A stretch of DNA of 8,185 bases from CAZNER01 sp964572065 (GTDB lineage Bacteria; Patescibacteriota; Dojkabacteria; JAHIVN01), in NCBI GenBank assembly GCA_964572065.1, contig CAZNER010000083.1:1-8185 (forward strand), read 5' to 3'. This document shows, one piece after another, positions 1 to 6,719 of this stretch. A program made the translations under genes and the position numbers. The notes beneath the pieces are model-generated. The model was not told where the DNA came from and did no database searches. It was given only the letters and a program-made list of their open reading frames with translations. The number at the start of each line of letters is the position of its first letter. The first letter of the stretch is position 1.

Positions 1-453
1 GGTTTCTAAAATGTCATTTTCTTCGCTAGTTACTTTTACTGTAAATATTCTACCTCTTCTTAAAATTACTAAATAATCCTTATAAGCTTTTACAATATCT
101 CCTTCGTCAACTCCTTTTTCTTGAATGTTTGTAATTGATTCACTGTCGGTTCCATCATCTTTACCTTCTCCCGCCTGCATAGGATAAGTATCTTCTGATG
201 CACCATATTCATTTGACTCTTCTATCTCTTCAAAATTTTCTGAAATTTTTTCAACATATTCATCAAATTCGCTACTACTTTCAAATTTAGCCATTGAGTT
301 TTCAGAATTAGAAGTATCTTGATTTGCATTATCCTCTTTTTCGCTCGATTTATTATATAAGATAAAAAATAGAGTACCCAATGTGATACAGCTGCATAAG
401 AATAAAATTATAAAAATAACTAAGATTATTATAATTGTTTTTTTTGTTTTCAT
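1..453 (-). CDS. Membrane-anchored beta-propeller domain protein, N-terminal part (3' end outside window)
   Basis: The open frame starts with ATG at 453 and runs leftward off the window, giving 151 residues without a stop. Residues 1-6 are Lys-rich and 7-33 form one long hydrophobic segment, so this is an exported protein with an N-terminal membrane anchor. A Cys pair at 20 and 22 resembles a weak lipobox, but the hydrophobic stretch continues past it, so a transmembrane anchor fits better. Residues 34-105 are an acidic, Ser/Asn/Glu-rich linker. Residues 108-123 read TNIQEKGVDEGDIVKA, followed by a beta-strand-rich stretch (DYLVILRRGRIFTVKV). This TN-Q-GVDE-DIVK signature marks the start of the secreted C-terminal beta-propeller family (Beta_propel, PF09826), whose biochemical role is unknown. 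Only the first blade is present here. It lies 31 bp downstream of galE on the same strand and may have its own promoter in that gap. Family assignment is good; function is not known. Confidence 0.82.
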   Translation of the reverse strand, partial: MKTKKTIIIILVIFIILFLCSCITLGTLFFILYNKSSEKEDNANQDTSNSENSMAKFESSSEFDEYVEKISENFEEIEESNEYGASEDTYPMQAGEGKDDGTDSESITNIQEKGVDEGDIVKAYKDYLVILRRGRIFTVKVTSEENDILET

Positions 454-459
454 AGCGAG

Positions 460-488
460 ATTATAATAAATTATTTAACTAATTTTAA
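460..488 (-). promoter_or_regulatory. Candidate promoter of the beta-propeller gene, possibly leaderless
   Basis: Reading the minus strand, a perfect -10 hexamer TATAAT lies at 465-460. Seventeen bases upstream, at 488-483, is TTAAAA, a 4/6 match to the -35 consensus that overlaps the end of galE. Only six bases separate the -10 from the A of the ATG at 453, so transcription starting at the usual distance would begin at or next to the start codon, giving a leaderless mRNA. No Shine-Dalgarno sequence precedes this ATG. AT-rich DNA makes chance matches common, so this is a moderate call. Confidence 0.4.
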
Positions 489-1492
489 TATTTATATCCT
501 TGAGGTCTTTTTTTAAACCACTTTACTAGACTTTCTACTGCTTGTTCTAATGTATATTTAGGTTTCCAGTTAAATTCGTTTTTAAATTTTTGTGGATCAC
601 AGTAAACTATAGGAAGTTCCCCTTCTCTTTTATTTCCATATTCAATTTTAAATTTGTAATTTGTGACTCTCTCAACCAATTTAACTATTTCGAAAACTGA
701 ATGACCTTTTCCTATACCAACATTGTAAATACCGCCTTTATGACCTTCAAGGAGTGCTTTTAGAGCAATATTATGTATATCTGCAAGATCAAGTATATTA
801 AAATAATCTCTGATAGTTGAGCCGTCAGGAGTATCAACTTTACCACAGGTAATTTTAAAGTTTTGAAGACCTAGTGCCCCACGTATTGCTGCAGGAAATA
901 AGTGAATTGCTGGAATATTTGGGTATCCGATTTTAGCATCCAAGCTACATCCACAGGGATTAAAATATCTTAAAATAAAATAGTTCATTTCATAAGCTTG
1001 TGATGTCCATGATATGATTTTTTCCATCATATATTTTGATTCAGCGTATGGATTTTCAGGTTCAATTTCTGATTTCTCAGTAAATGGTACTTTGGCATGT
1101 CTTGAATATAAAGAGCTAGTTGAAGAAAAAACAATATTTTTACATTTAATTTTCTTCATAAATCTAAGAAGATTAATTGATCCTGCAACATTGTTATTAA
1201 AGTACATTAATGGTTTCTCGGCAGATTCGTTTACACTCAAAAGTGCAGCAAAGTGTAATACTGCATCAAATTTCTTATCTTCAATTTTTTCAAATTGTGA
1301 GCTATCTCTTAAGTCAAGTTTTACAAAATTAATATTTGCACTAGCCTCTTTTGATACAATATCAACAGCTTCTTTAAATCCAGTATGCAGATTGTCAATT
1401 ACAGTAATGTTGTAATCATTATTTTTTGAAATTAGTCTTAAAACATGACTTCCTATAAAACCTGCACCTCCGGTAATTAATATATTTTTCAT
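485..1492 (-). CDS. galE: UDP-glucose 4-epimerase-like NAD(P)-dependent sugar epimerase (extended SDR family)
   Basis: The 335-residue protein has the length and order of motifs of GalE, which interconverts UDP-glucose and UDP-galactose (or the N-acetyl forms) in the cytoplasm for surface glycan synthesis. The Rossmann nucleotide-binding motif GGAGFIG is at residues 8-14, followed by VIDNLHTG (31-38), where Asp33 would bind the NAD adenosine ribose. HFAAL is at 80-84, the catalytic Ser/Thr cluster SSTSS at 123-127, and the catalytic Y-x3-K pair is Tyr149 and Lys153 (YAESK). RYFNPCG (175-181) and RDYFNILDLADIH (228-240) match the conserved GalE substrate-domain blocks. Start is the ATG at 1492; no clear Shine-Dalgarno precedes it. 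It is divergent from the lysozyme-like gene and lies 31 bp upstream of the beta-propeller gene. Which UDP-sugar it prefers cannot be read from sequence alone; related nucleotide-sugar epimerases are the alternative. Confidence 0.88.
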   Translation of the reverse strand: MKNILITGGAGFIGSHVLRLISKNNDYNITVIDNLHTGFKEAVDIVSKEASANINFVKLDLRDSSQFEKIEDKKFDAVLHFAALLSVNESAEKPLMYFNNNVAGSINLLRFMKKIKCKNIVFSSTSSLYSRHAKVPFTEKSEIEPENPYAESKYMMEKIISWTSQAYEMNYFILRYFNPCGCSLDAKIGYPNIPAIHLFPAAIRGALGLQNFKITCGKVDTPDGSTIRDYFNILDLADIHNIALKALLEGHKGGIYNVGIGKGHSVFEIVKLVERVTNYKFKIEYGNKREGELPIVYCDPQKFKNEFNWKPKYTLEQAVESLVKWFKKRPQGYKY

Positions 1493-1562
1493 ATAAAATT
1501 CATTTATATTTTATTATTAAAGTTAACATATAAAGTCATTAGAAACAAGTAAAATAGGCAGA

Positions 1563-1591
1563 TTGACTATGAAATATCAGGTTGTTATAAT
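1563..1591 (+). promoter_or_regulatory. Near-consensus sigma-70-type promoter with extended -10
   Basis: The -35 hexamer TTGACT (1563-1568, 5/6) is separated by exactly 17 bp from a perfect -10 TATAAT (1586-1591). The bases before the -10 read TGT, giving the extended -10 form TG-N-TATAAT. Transcription should start near 1598 and leave an untranslated leader of about 80 bases before the lysozyme-like gene. This is the best promoter in the window. Confidence 0.75.
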
Positions 1592-1660
1592 ATGGTACTT
1601 TTGAGTTAAGATGCTCTAAATATTAAGAAAATAAAATTAGTAAATATCAGGTGATAATAA
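1572..1660 (+). repeat. Pair of direct repeats (AAATATCAGGT) 70 bp apart, around the promoter
   Basis: AAATATCAGGT occurs at 1572-1582 and again at 1642-1652. With the flanking bases the similarity extends over 19 positions (1572-1590 against 1642-1660) with three mismatches. The first copy sits in the spacer between the -35 and -10 of the promoter at 1563-1591 and the second in the early transcribed leader. This arrangement would suit paired operator sites. Chance similarity in AT-rich DNA cannot be excluded, but the shared CAGG core is unusual here. Confidence 0.45.
1649..1655 (+). promoter_or_regulatory. Strong but displaced Shine-Dalgarno-like sequence AGGTGAT
   Basis: AGGTGAT is a 7-base perfect complement to the usual 16S rRNA 3' end. 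It ends 24 bases before the TTG start at 1680, too far for normal initiation, and no ATG, GTG or TTG lies in frame at normal spacing. It overlaps the second direct repeat. It may be coincidental, a standby site, or a sign that the true start is non-canonical. Confidence 0.3.
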
Positions 1661-1679
1661 CTTATTTGATATATTTATT

Positions 1680-2411
1680 TTGATTAAAATAAAAAAGCTG
1701 ATTTTTTCAAAAAAAGAACTATTAAAGAAGTATTTTCCCTATATAAGAATATTTATAGGATTGTTATCCATATCTTTTGTTTTAGTTATCGCAATTAATT
1801 CTATAAAGGAGACTGAAGTTACTCAAGAAGTAGTCGCTTCTGAAATAAAAGTTTTAGGGATAATGGATACTAGATATAATAATTCTGAAATTTTAATAGA
1901 ATCACAGAATGATGTTAGTATTGCTTTAAAGGAACCTTTAGATGAAGAAATTGAGGTAGCAAAGACGAGATATCAGGAAAAATTGGTTAGGTTAGAGGAA
2001 GAGAGAAAACAACGTGAAGAGCAGGAGAGAATTTTGAAACAGAAGAGAGTTGAGGATTTACATAATTTTTTAGTTAGGCAGGGTTCTCCAATGGCAGATT
2101 ATTCAGAATTAATATTAGATTCATGCGAGAAATATGGTATGCATTATTGTAAGTTTTATTTATCAATAGCTGGAGTGGAATCAGGTTTTGGAAGAGTGTG
2201 TTCGAACTACAGTGCCTGGGGGATGATTTTAGTTAAATACCCGAGCTGGGAGGTAGCTATACCGAGAGCAGCTGATTGGATTGCACAAAATTATTATTTA
2301 AAAGGGTATAATACTTTTGAGAAATTATCTTATGATTCTCCTTATGGTCCACATAATAAAGAAAAGTGGGTAAATAATCTTTATTCATTTTATAATATAA
2401 TTCCTATTTAA
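1680..2411 (+). CDS. Membrane-anchored lysozyme-like (putative peptidoglycan hydrolase) protein with coiled-coil stalk
   Basis: The 243-residue protein has a basic N-terminus (1-19), a single transmembrane segment at about 19-41, a charged Glu/Arg/Lys-rich coiled coil at about 88-127, and a C-terminal lysozyme-like domain from about 140. In that domain SIAGVESGFG (162-171) provides a likely catalytic Glu167, followed by SNYSAWGM (175-182), which resembles the substrate-groove motif of glucosaminidase and lytic transglycosylase-like folds. W190, A193 and W200 and the end segment KWVNNLYSFY (229-238) also fit. The domain would face outward and cut the glycan strands of peptidoglycan. Cys149, Cys157 and Cys174 could form a disulfide outside the cell. 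The first usable start is TTG at 1680, just before the membrane segment; no ATG or GTG is available upstream in frame before the TAA at 1641. The fold is inferred from motifs; enzymatic activity is not proven. Confidence 0.68.
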   Translation: MIKIKKLIFSKKELLKKYFPYIRIFIGLLSISFVLVIAINSIKETEVTQEVVASEIKVLGIMDTRYNNSEILIESQNDVSIALKEPLDEEIEVAKTRYQEKLVRLEEERKQREEQERILKQKRVEDLHNFLVRQGSPMADYSELILDSCEKYGMHYCKFYLSIAGVESGFGRVCSNYSAWGMILVKYPSWEVAIPRAADWIAQNYYLKGYNTFEKLSYDSPYGPHNKEKWVNNLYSFYNIIPI

Positions 2412-2461
2412 TAAAAATTCCCATATTATCTGTTAAGATTAGATTAGTATATTCCCTTCCC

Positions 2462-2517
2462 TTGTTAATAATAATTATACAAATATACTTGTTATTAAAA
2501 TATTTCTAATTTATATT
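2462..2517 (+). promoter_or_regulatory. Candidate overlapping promoters upstream of dnaE
   Basis: TTGTTA at 2462-2467 is followed after 16 bp by TATACT (2484-2489). A second TTGTTA at 2489-2494 is followed after 17 bp by TATATT (2512-2517). Either could start a transcript for dnaE, with a leader of about 110-140 bases. The region is very AT-rich, so each match is weak on its own. Nothing else was recognised in the 222-bp gap 2412-2633, and no clear terminator follows the lysozyme-like gene. Confidence 0.3.
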
Positions 2518-2633
2518 TATATAAGCAGAGAATCAAGTTATTCAATTTAATTTATATTTACGATTGAAGTATAAGATCTTTTATTTTTATTAAAGATATA
2601 AAGGCTTTGTATTTCTGGGTTTTGAAACTGCCA

Positions 2634-5600
2634 ATGCAGAAATTTACACATTTACATGTACATAGCGAATATTCATTATTAGATGGTTTAATAAAAATTC
2701 CTGATCTGGTAGAGAAGGTGAAGGATTTAGGAATGGACAGTGTAGCTTTAACTGATCACGGAGTTGCCTATGGATTATATGAATTCTGGAAAGAATGTAG
2801 AAATAACAACATTAAGCCTATTTTAGGGGTGGAGGCATTTGTTGCTTACAGAACAAGATTCGATAAGGTACCAAAGGTAGATGATAAAAGATATCACTTG
2901 GTTCTTCTTGCTAAAAATAAAGAAGGATATAAAAATCTTGTAAAAATTCTTTCTTTAGCAAATATTGAGGGGTTTTATTATAGACCAAGAATTGACAAGG
3001 AATTAATAAAAAAATATGGGAAAGGAATTATTGGTTTAAGTGCATGTTTGTCTGGAGTAGTAAATAACCATTTATATAACAAAAAGAATAGAAAAGCTAA
3101 AGAATGGGCAAATTTTTTAAGAAAATATTTAGATGACTTTTATATTGAAATTCAAAGGAACGGAGTAAAAGAGTCAGAGAAATTGATACCAAAACAAATT
3201 AAGTTCGCACGAGAAAATAATCTTCCGTTAATTACAACTTGTGACTCCCATTATTTATCTAAGGAAGATTGGTATGCACAAGAAGTGCTTTGGGCTATTA
3301 ACGACGGGAGAAAGATGGATGATGATTCAAGAAGAAAGGCATGGTCTGAAGAGTTTTATATAAAAAGTCCAGAAGAGATAAATAAGCTTTATAATGACAT
3401 TCCCGAAGTTATTGAAAATACACAAAAAGTGGCAAATCTGATTGAAGAATATGATATTACATTTGAAAGAATACAGCCTAAGTATAAAAAACTTAAAAAA
3501 GGTCAAGATGCACAGAAAGTATTAAGGAAAAAAACATATGTAGGTGCAAGGAAGAGATATAAAAAAATCACAAAAGAAATTGAAAAAAGGATTGATTATG
3601 AATTAGATCTTATACATAAAAAAGGGTACGACGATTATTTTTTAGTTGTTCAGGATTATGTAACATGGGCTATGGATAATGGAATACTTGTAGGGCCTGG
3701 TAGAGGCAGCGGTGCGGGTAGTGTTGTTTCATATTCATTAAGGATAACAAATTTAGATCCTTTTAAATTTGAATTATATTTTGAGAGATTTTTAAATCCT
3801 GAAAGAATGTCACCTCCAGATTTTGATATCGATTTTCAGGATGATAGAAGAGATGAATTATTCGAATATATGTCTAAGATATACGGAAAAGAAAACACCT
3901 CTTTTATCGGTACTTTTGGAAGAATGAAAACTAGAGCAGCTATTCGTGATGTAGCAAGAGTATTAGATATTGATCTAGATATAGCTGATAGATTATCAAA
4001 AATGGTAGATGTAAAATTTGGGAAGGTAGCACATATGAAGGATATGATAGAAAACAATTCTGAATTTAGCGAAATAATTAATTCAAATAGACAATTAAAA
4101 GATTTAAGTAAAATAGTACAAATAATTGAAGGAATTGCTAGACATGTTTCAACTCATGCTTGTGGTTATTTAGTAACACCAAGGCCTATTATTGATTATG
4201 TTCCTATTCAAAAAGAAGCACGGGGAGGAGATAAGATAATAACACAAAATGAAGGATATGAATTAGAAGATTTGGGATTAATGAAGTTTGATTTTCTTGG
4301 ATTAAAAAATTTAACAATAATAAAAAACACATTGAATTTAATACAACATTATAGAGGAGAAGATTTAGATATAGACAAAATTTCACTTAATGATAAGAAG
4401 ACATATAAATTATTTCAAGATGGTAAGACAACTGCTGTATTTCAATTTGAAAGTGATGGTATGAAAAAGTATTTAAAGGATTTAAGACCAACGGAATTTG
4501 AAGATTTGGTATTTTTAGTTTCTGCTTATAGACCTGGACCAATCAAATTAATACCTGATTATATAAATAGGAAATTTGGAAGAGAAAAAGTTACATATTT
4601 ACATGAAAAATTAAAGCCAATACTAAAAAATACTTATGGTATAGCTATTTATCAAGAACAGGTCTTGAAAATAGCTGTGGAGATGGCTGGTTACTCTCTA
4701 GGTGAGGCCGACATACTTCGTAGAGCTATTGGTAAGAAGAAACCAGAAGTTATGAAAGCAGAAAAAGAGAAATTTATTAAAGGATGTATTAAAGAAGGTT
4801 ATAGTAAAAGTATTGCCAATAAATTATATTCATATATAGAACCATTTGCTGATTATGGTTTTAACAAAGCACATGCTGCTTCATATGCTTTAATATCTTA
4901 TCAAACAGCTTATCTTAAGGTTCATTATCCGATTGTGTTTCTAGCAGGTCTTATGCAGACAGATTTAGAGTCTTCTGAAAAAATTACTCGTGATATTTTG
5001 GAGGCAGAAAGAATGGGTATCGATGTATTGCCTCCTAATATTAATAAGAGTGTAGTTGGTTTTAAAATTGAGGGCAAAAATCAAATAAGATTTGGTCTTG
5101 CTGCTATTAAAAATGTCGGTACCAAGGTTGTAAAAAAAATTGTAGAGAAGAGAGAGAAAAAAGGTAAGTTTGATAATTTAGATGAGTTAGTTCAAAGAGT
5201 GGGAGCTAGTAATTTATCGAAAAAAGTATTGGAATATTTAATCAAATCAGGAACAATGGATCAGTTTGGAGAAAGAAGGGCTTTATTAGAGGTTATGCCA
5301 CTAATAGTTGACAGAGCTAGTAAATTTGAAAGAAAAAAACAAGGAGGTCAATCATCTTTATTTTCAGCAAAGAAAAAGAAATTTAATATTACTTTTCTAC
5401 CCGAGATAAAAAATATTTCAGAGAGAGAAAAATTATCATGGGAAAAAGAACTTATAGGTGTTTATTTATCAAGTCATCCTTTAAAAGAGTATAAAAAATA
5501 TTATGGTGAGGAAATTTTAGACGCTGCTGATGTGAAAAAATTAGGTAAGGATAAGAAAGTAAAAGTTGGGGGTATAATTTCAGAAAAGAAAAAAATTAAT

Positions 5601-6056
5601 ACAAAAAGGGGAAATAAATCTATGGCTTTTATTAGGATTGAATGTATACAAGATTCAATTGAAGGAGTAGTTTTTAATAGAGTTTATGAAAAATATGAAG
5701 ATAGACTAAAGTTAGAAAAGCCATTAGTATTTATTGGTAAAACTTCTTCTAGAGATGGAAAAGTATCTGTAATAATAGACGACATGCAGTCATTCAACAA
5801 TTTTGAGCCTTCAGTGACGAATGGTGATAGAGTTATAACTTTGGATATTACAAAAGAGAAAAACCCAGAAAAATTAAGAATACTTAGACAGGTTATTGTA
5901 GATAATCCCGGCGATTATAGGATATTTCTTTATTATCAAGATTCAAATGGTAAGAAAAAAAAGAAGTTATTAAAAAGAAAAATCAGATTAAACAGTACTA
6001 TTAAGGAGTTTTTAGAAGATTATATTGTAGACGATAATGAAAAAATGGATAAGTAA
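2634..6056 (+). CDS. dnaE: DNA polymerase III subunit alpha, replicative polymerase (DnaE)
   Basis: The 1140-residue protein is the family C replicative polymerase that extends primers at the fork with the sliding clamp. Numbering from the ATG at 2634, the PHP domain begins with HLHVHS (6-11), TDHG (40-43), Glu67, His88 and DSH (204-206). The polymerase core has GPGRGSGAGS (354-363), the catalytic aspartates in PDFDIDF (Asp398 and Asp400) and Asp553 in KFDFLGL. HVSTHACGYLV (504-514) and AYRPGPI (631-637) are further conserved blocks. A helix-hairpin-helix region (about 819-879), a clamp-binding motif QSSLF (906-910), an OB fold (about 975-1054) and a short C-terminal domain follow. No DnaQ-like exonuclease insertion is seen, so it is DnaE rather than PolC. 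The frame is open from a TTG at 2607, but the ATG puts the start directly before the first PHP strand, as in known DnaE proteins. Confidence 0.97.
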   Translation: MQKFTHLHVHSEYSLLDGLIKIPDLVEKVKDLGMDSVALTDHGVAYGLYEFWKECRNNNIKPILGVEAFVAYRTRFDKVPKVDDKRYHLVLLAKNKEGYKNLVKILSLANIEGFYYRPRIDKELIKKYGKGIIGLSACLSGVVNNHLYNKKNRKAKEWANFLRKYLDDFYIEIQRNGVKESEKLIPKQIKFARENNLPLITTCDSHYLSKEDWYAQEVLWAINDGRKMDDDSRRKAWSEEFYIKSPEEINKLYNDIPEVIENTQKVANLIEEYDITFERIQPKYKKLKKGQDAQKVLRKKTYVGARKRYKKITKEIEKRIDYELDLIHKKGYDDYFLVVQDYVTWAMDNGILVGPGRGSGAGSVVSYSLRITNLDPFKFELYFERFLNPERMSPPDFDIDFQDDRRDELFEYMSKIYGKENTSFIGTFGRMKTRAAIRDVARVLDIDLDIADRLSKMVDVKFGKVAHMKDMIENNSEFSEIINSNRQLKDLSKIVQIIEGIARHVSTHACGYLVTPRPIIDYVPIQKEARGGDKIITQNEGYELEDLGLMKFDFLGLKNLTIIKNTLNLIQHYRGEDLDIDKISLNDKKTYKLFQDGKTTAVFQFESDGMKKYLKDLRPTEFEDLVFLVSAYRPGPIKLIPDYINRKFGREKVTYLHEKLKPILKNTYGIAIYQEQVLKIAVEMAGYSLGEADILRRAIGKKKPEVMKAEKEKFIKGCIKEGYSKSIANKLYSYIEPFADYGFNKAHAASYALISYQTAYLKVHYPIVFLAGLMQTDLESSEKITRDILEAERMGIDVLPPNINKSVVGFKIEGKNQIRFGLAAIKNVGTKVVKKIVEKREKKGKFDNLDELVQRVGASNLSKKVLEYLIKSGTMDQFGERRALLEVMPLIVDRASKFERKKQGGQSSLFSAKKKKFNITFLPEIKNISEREKLSWEKELIGVYLSSHPLKEYKKYYGEEILDAADVKKLGKDKKVKVGGIISEKKKINTKRGNKSMAFIRIECIQDSIEGVVFNRVYEKYEDRLKLEKPLVFIGKTSSRDGKVSVIIDDMQSFNNFEPSVTNGDRVITLDITKEKNPEKLRILRQVIVDNPGDYRIFLYYQDSNGKKKKKLLKRKIRLNSTIKEFLEDYIVDDNEKMDK
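5349..5363 (+). other. Internal beta-clamp-binding motif (QSSLF) within DnaE
   Basis: These codons encode Gln-Ser-Ser-Leu-Phe at DnaE residues 906-910, in a Gly/Lys-rich flexible loop between the helix-hairpin-helix and OB domains. It matches the bacterial clamp-binding consensus Q-x-x-L-F and lies where DnaE proteins carry their internal clamp site, so it most likely tethers the polymerase to DnaN. Confidence 0.75.
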
Positions 6057-6083
6057 CTGATTTTTCCTCTTAAGAGTTATAAT

Positions 6084-6112
6084 TTGTATATTATATTTTT
6101 AGTTAATATAAT
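6084..6112 (+). promoter_or_regulatory. Candidate promoter for murT-gatD
   Basis: TTGTAT (6084-6089) is followed after 17 bp by a perfect TATAAT (6107-6112). Transcription would begin near 6119, about 22 bases before the murT ATG. The -35 matches only half the consensus. The -10 lies inside the left arm of an inverted repeat (6103-6131), which could matter for regulation. Confidence 0.4.
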
Positions 6113-6131
6113 AATCAATATATTATATTAA
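6103..6131. repeat. Perfect 11-bp inverted repeat, AT only, upstream of murT
   Basis: TTAATATAATA (6103-6113) and TATTATATTAA (6121-6131) are exact reverse complements with a 7-base spacer (ATCAATA). Part of the right arm is repeated directly at 6131-6140, reaching the start codon. It has no G or C in the stem and no T-run after it, so it is not a typical terminator for dnaE. An operator overlapping the -10, or a chance product of base composition, are the options. Confidence 0.45.
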
Positions 6132-6140
6132 TTATATTAA

Positions 6141-6719
6141 ATGATCCTCACTCTTTTTGCTATAAAATTATTAGTTACTATTATAAGGTTTTCTCGGTTG
6201 GGAAGAGGCACGTCATTACCCGGAATTATTATTGAAAAGTACTATCCCCAATTATTAGAAAAATTAGGAAGCCAATTTAAGAAAGTTATATTTATTACCG
6301 GTACAAACGGTAAAACTACTACTCAACATTTAATAAGTTATCTATTAAAGAGGGAAGATGAAGATGTATGTTCAAATAAAAGTGGGGCAAATTTAATTAG
6401 AGGTATTGCTACTTCAATTATATTAGACACTACATTTACTGGTAAGTTAAAAAGTGATATAGGAGTATTTGAAGTTGAAGAAGCATCTATGCCAATATTA
6501 ACTAAATATCTGAAACCAAGTCATATAGTTGTAACTAGTTTATATAGAGATCAGCTTGATGCTTATGGAGAGCTAGTAAAGACTCGCAATTATATATTAA
6601 ATGCAGTAAAATCTTGCCCTAAATCAAAATTATTTTTGAATAAGAATGATGAAAATGTTTCTTCTATTGCTTCTGAATGTAATAATGATACTACTTTATT
6701 TTCTATAGAGATAAGATAA
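6141..6719 (+). CDS. murT: MurT-like lipid II isoglutaminyl synthase subunit, N-terminal fragment (Mur ligase domain)
   Basis: This 192-residue frame encodes the ATP-binding half of MurT, which with GatD amidates D-Glu at position 2 of the lipid II stem peptide to D-isoglutamine. After a hydrophobic N-terminus, GRGTSLPG (21-28) precedes the P-loop TGTNGKTTT (53-61). SNKSGANLIRGI (78-89), the acidic FEVEEASM (110-117) and LYRDQLDAYGEL (134-145) are conserved MurT blocks. The match continues to LFLNKND (164-170) and LFSIE (186-190), then stops at TAA 6717-6719. The rest of the protein is in the frame one base back, from 6689 to 7432, so the gene is split by a frameshift. Joined, the product would be about 430 residues, the normal MurT length. 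No Shine-Dalgarno precedes the ATG. A sequencing or assembly indel is as likely as a true mutation. Confidence 0.85.
   Translation: MILTLFAIKLLVTIIRFSRLGRGTSLPGIIIEKYYPQLLEKLGSQFKKVIFITGTNGKTTTQHLISYLLKREDEDVCSNKSGANLIRGIATSIILDTTFTGKLKSDIGVFEVEEASMPILTKYLKPSHIVVTSLYRDQLDAYGELVKTRNYILNAVKSCPKSKLFLNKNDENVSSIASECNNDTTLFSIEIR

Larger units (their letters stand above)
1493..1679. other. Divergent intergenic region between galE and the lysozyme-like gene
   Basis: This 187-bp gap separates two genes that point away from each other. It contains a strong plus-strand promoter (1563-1591) and two copies of an imperfect 19-bp direct repeat. No convincing promoter for galE was found on the minus strand; the nearest -10-like hexamer is TATAAA about 10 bases before its ATG, without a good -35. 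No tRNA-like or other RNA structure was seen. Confidence 0.6.

Noticed and set aside
1014..1415. Plus-strand open frame of 133 codons
   Set aside because: It lies wholly antisense to galE, whose motifs are complete, and its product resembles no known protein.
2412..2633. Small RNA or tRNA gene between the lysozyme-like gene and dnaE
   Set aside because: No cloverleaf, T-arm sequence or GC-containing stem was found; the gap is plain AT-rich sequence with candidate promoter elements only.
2607..2633. TTG at 2607 as the dnaE start
   Set aside because: It would add nine residues before the conserved PHP start; the AAAGG before it is only two bases away, too close for a ribosome site. The ATG at 2634 fits family starts better, though it too lacks a clear ribosome site.
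3836..4386. Two short minus-strand open frames (3836-4057 and 4204-4386)
   Set aside because: Both are antisense to the conserved catalytic core of dnaE and have low-complexity products.
6067..6076. Palindrome CTCTTAAGAG after dnaE as a terminator
   Set aside because: The 10-base palindrome has no loop and no following T-run, so it cannot form a usual intrinsic terminator.
6689..6719. Programmed -1 ribosomal frameshifting in murT
   Set aside because: The direction would fit, but the overlap has no X XXY YYZ slippery heptamer in the correct frame and no evident downstream stem, so an indel is the simpler explanation.
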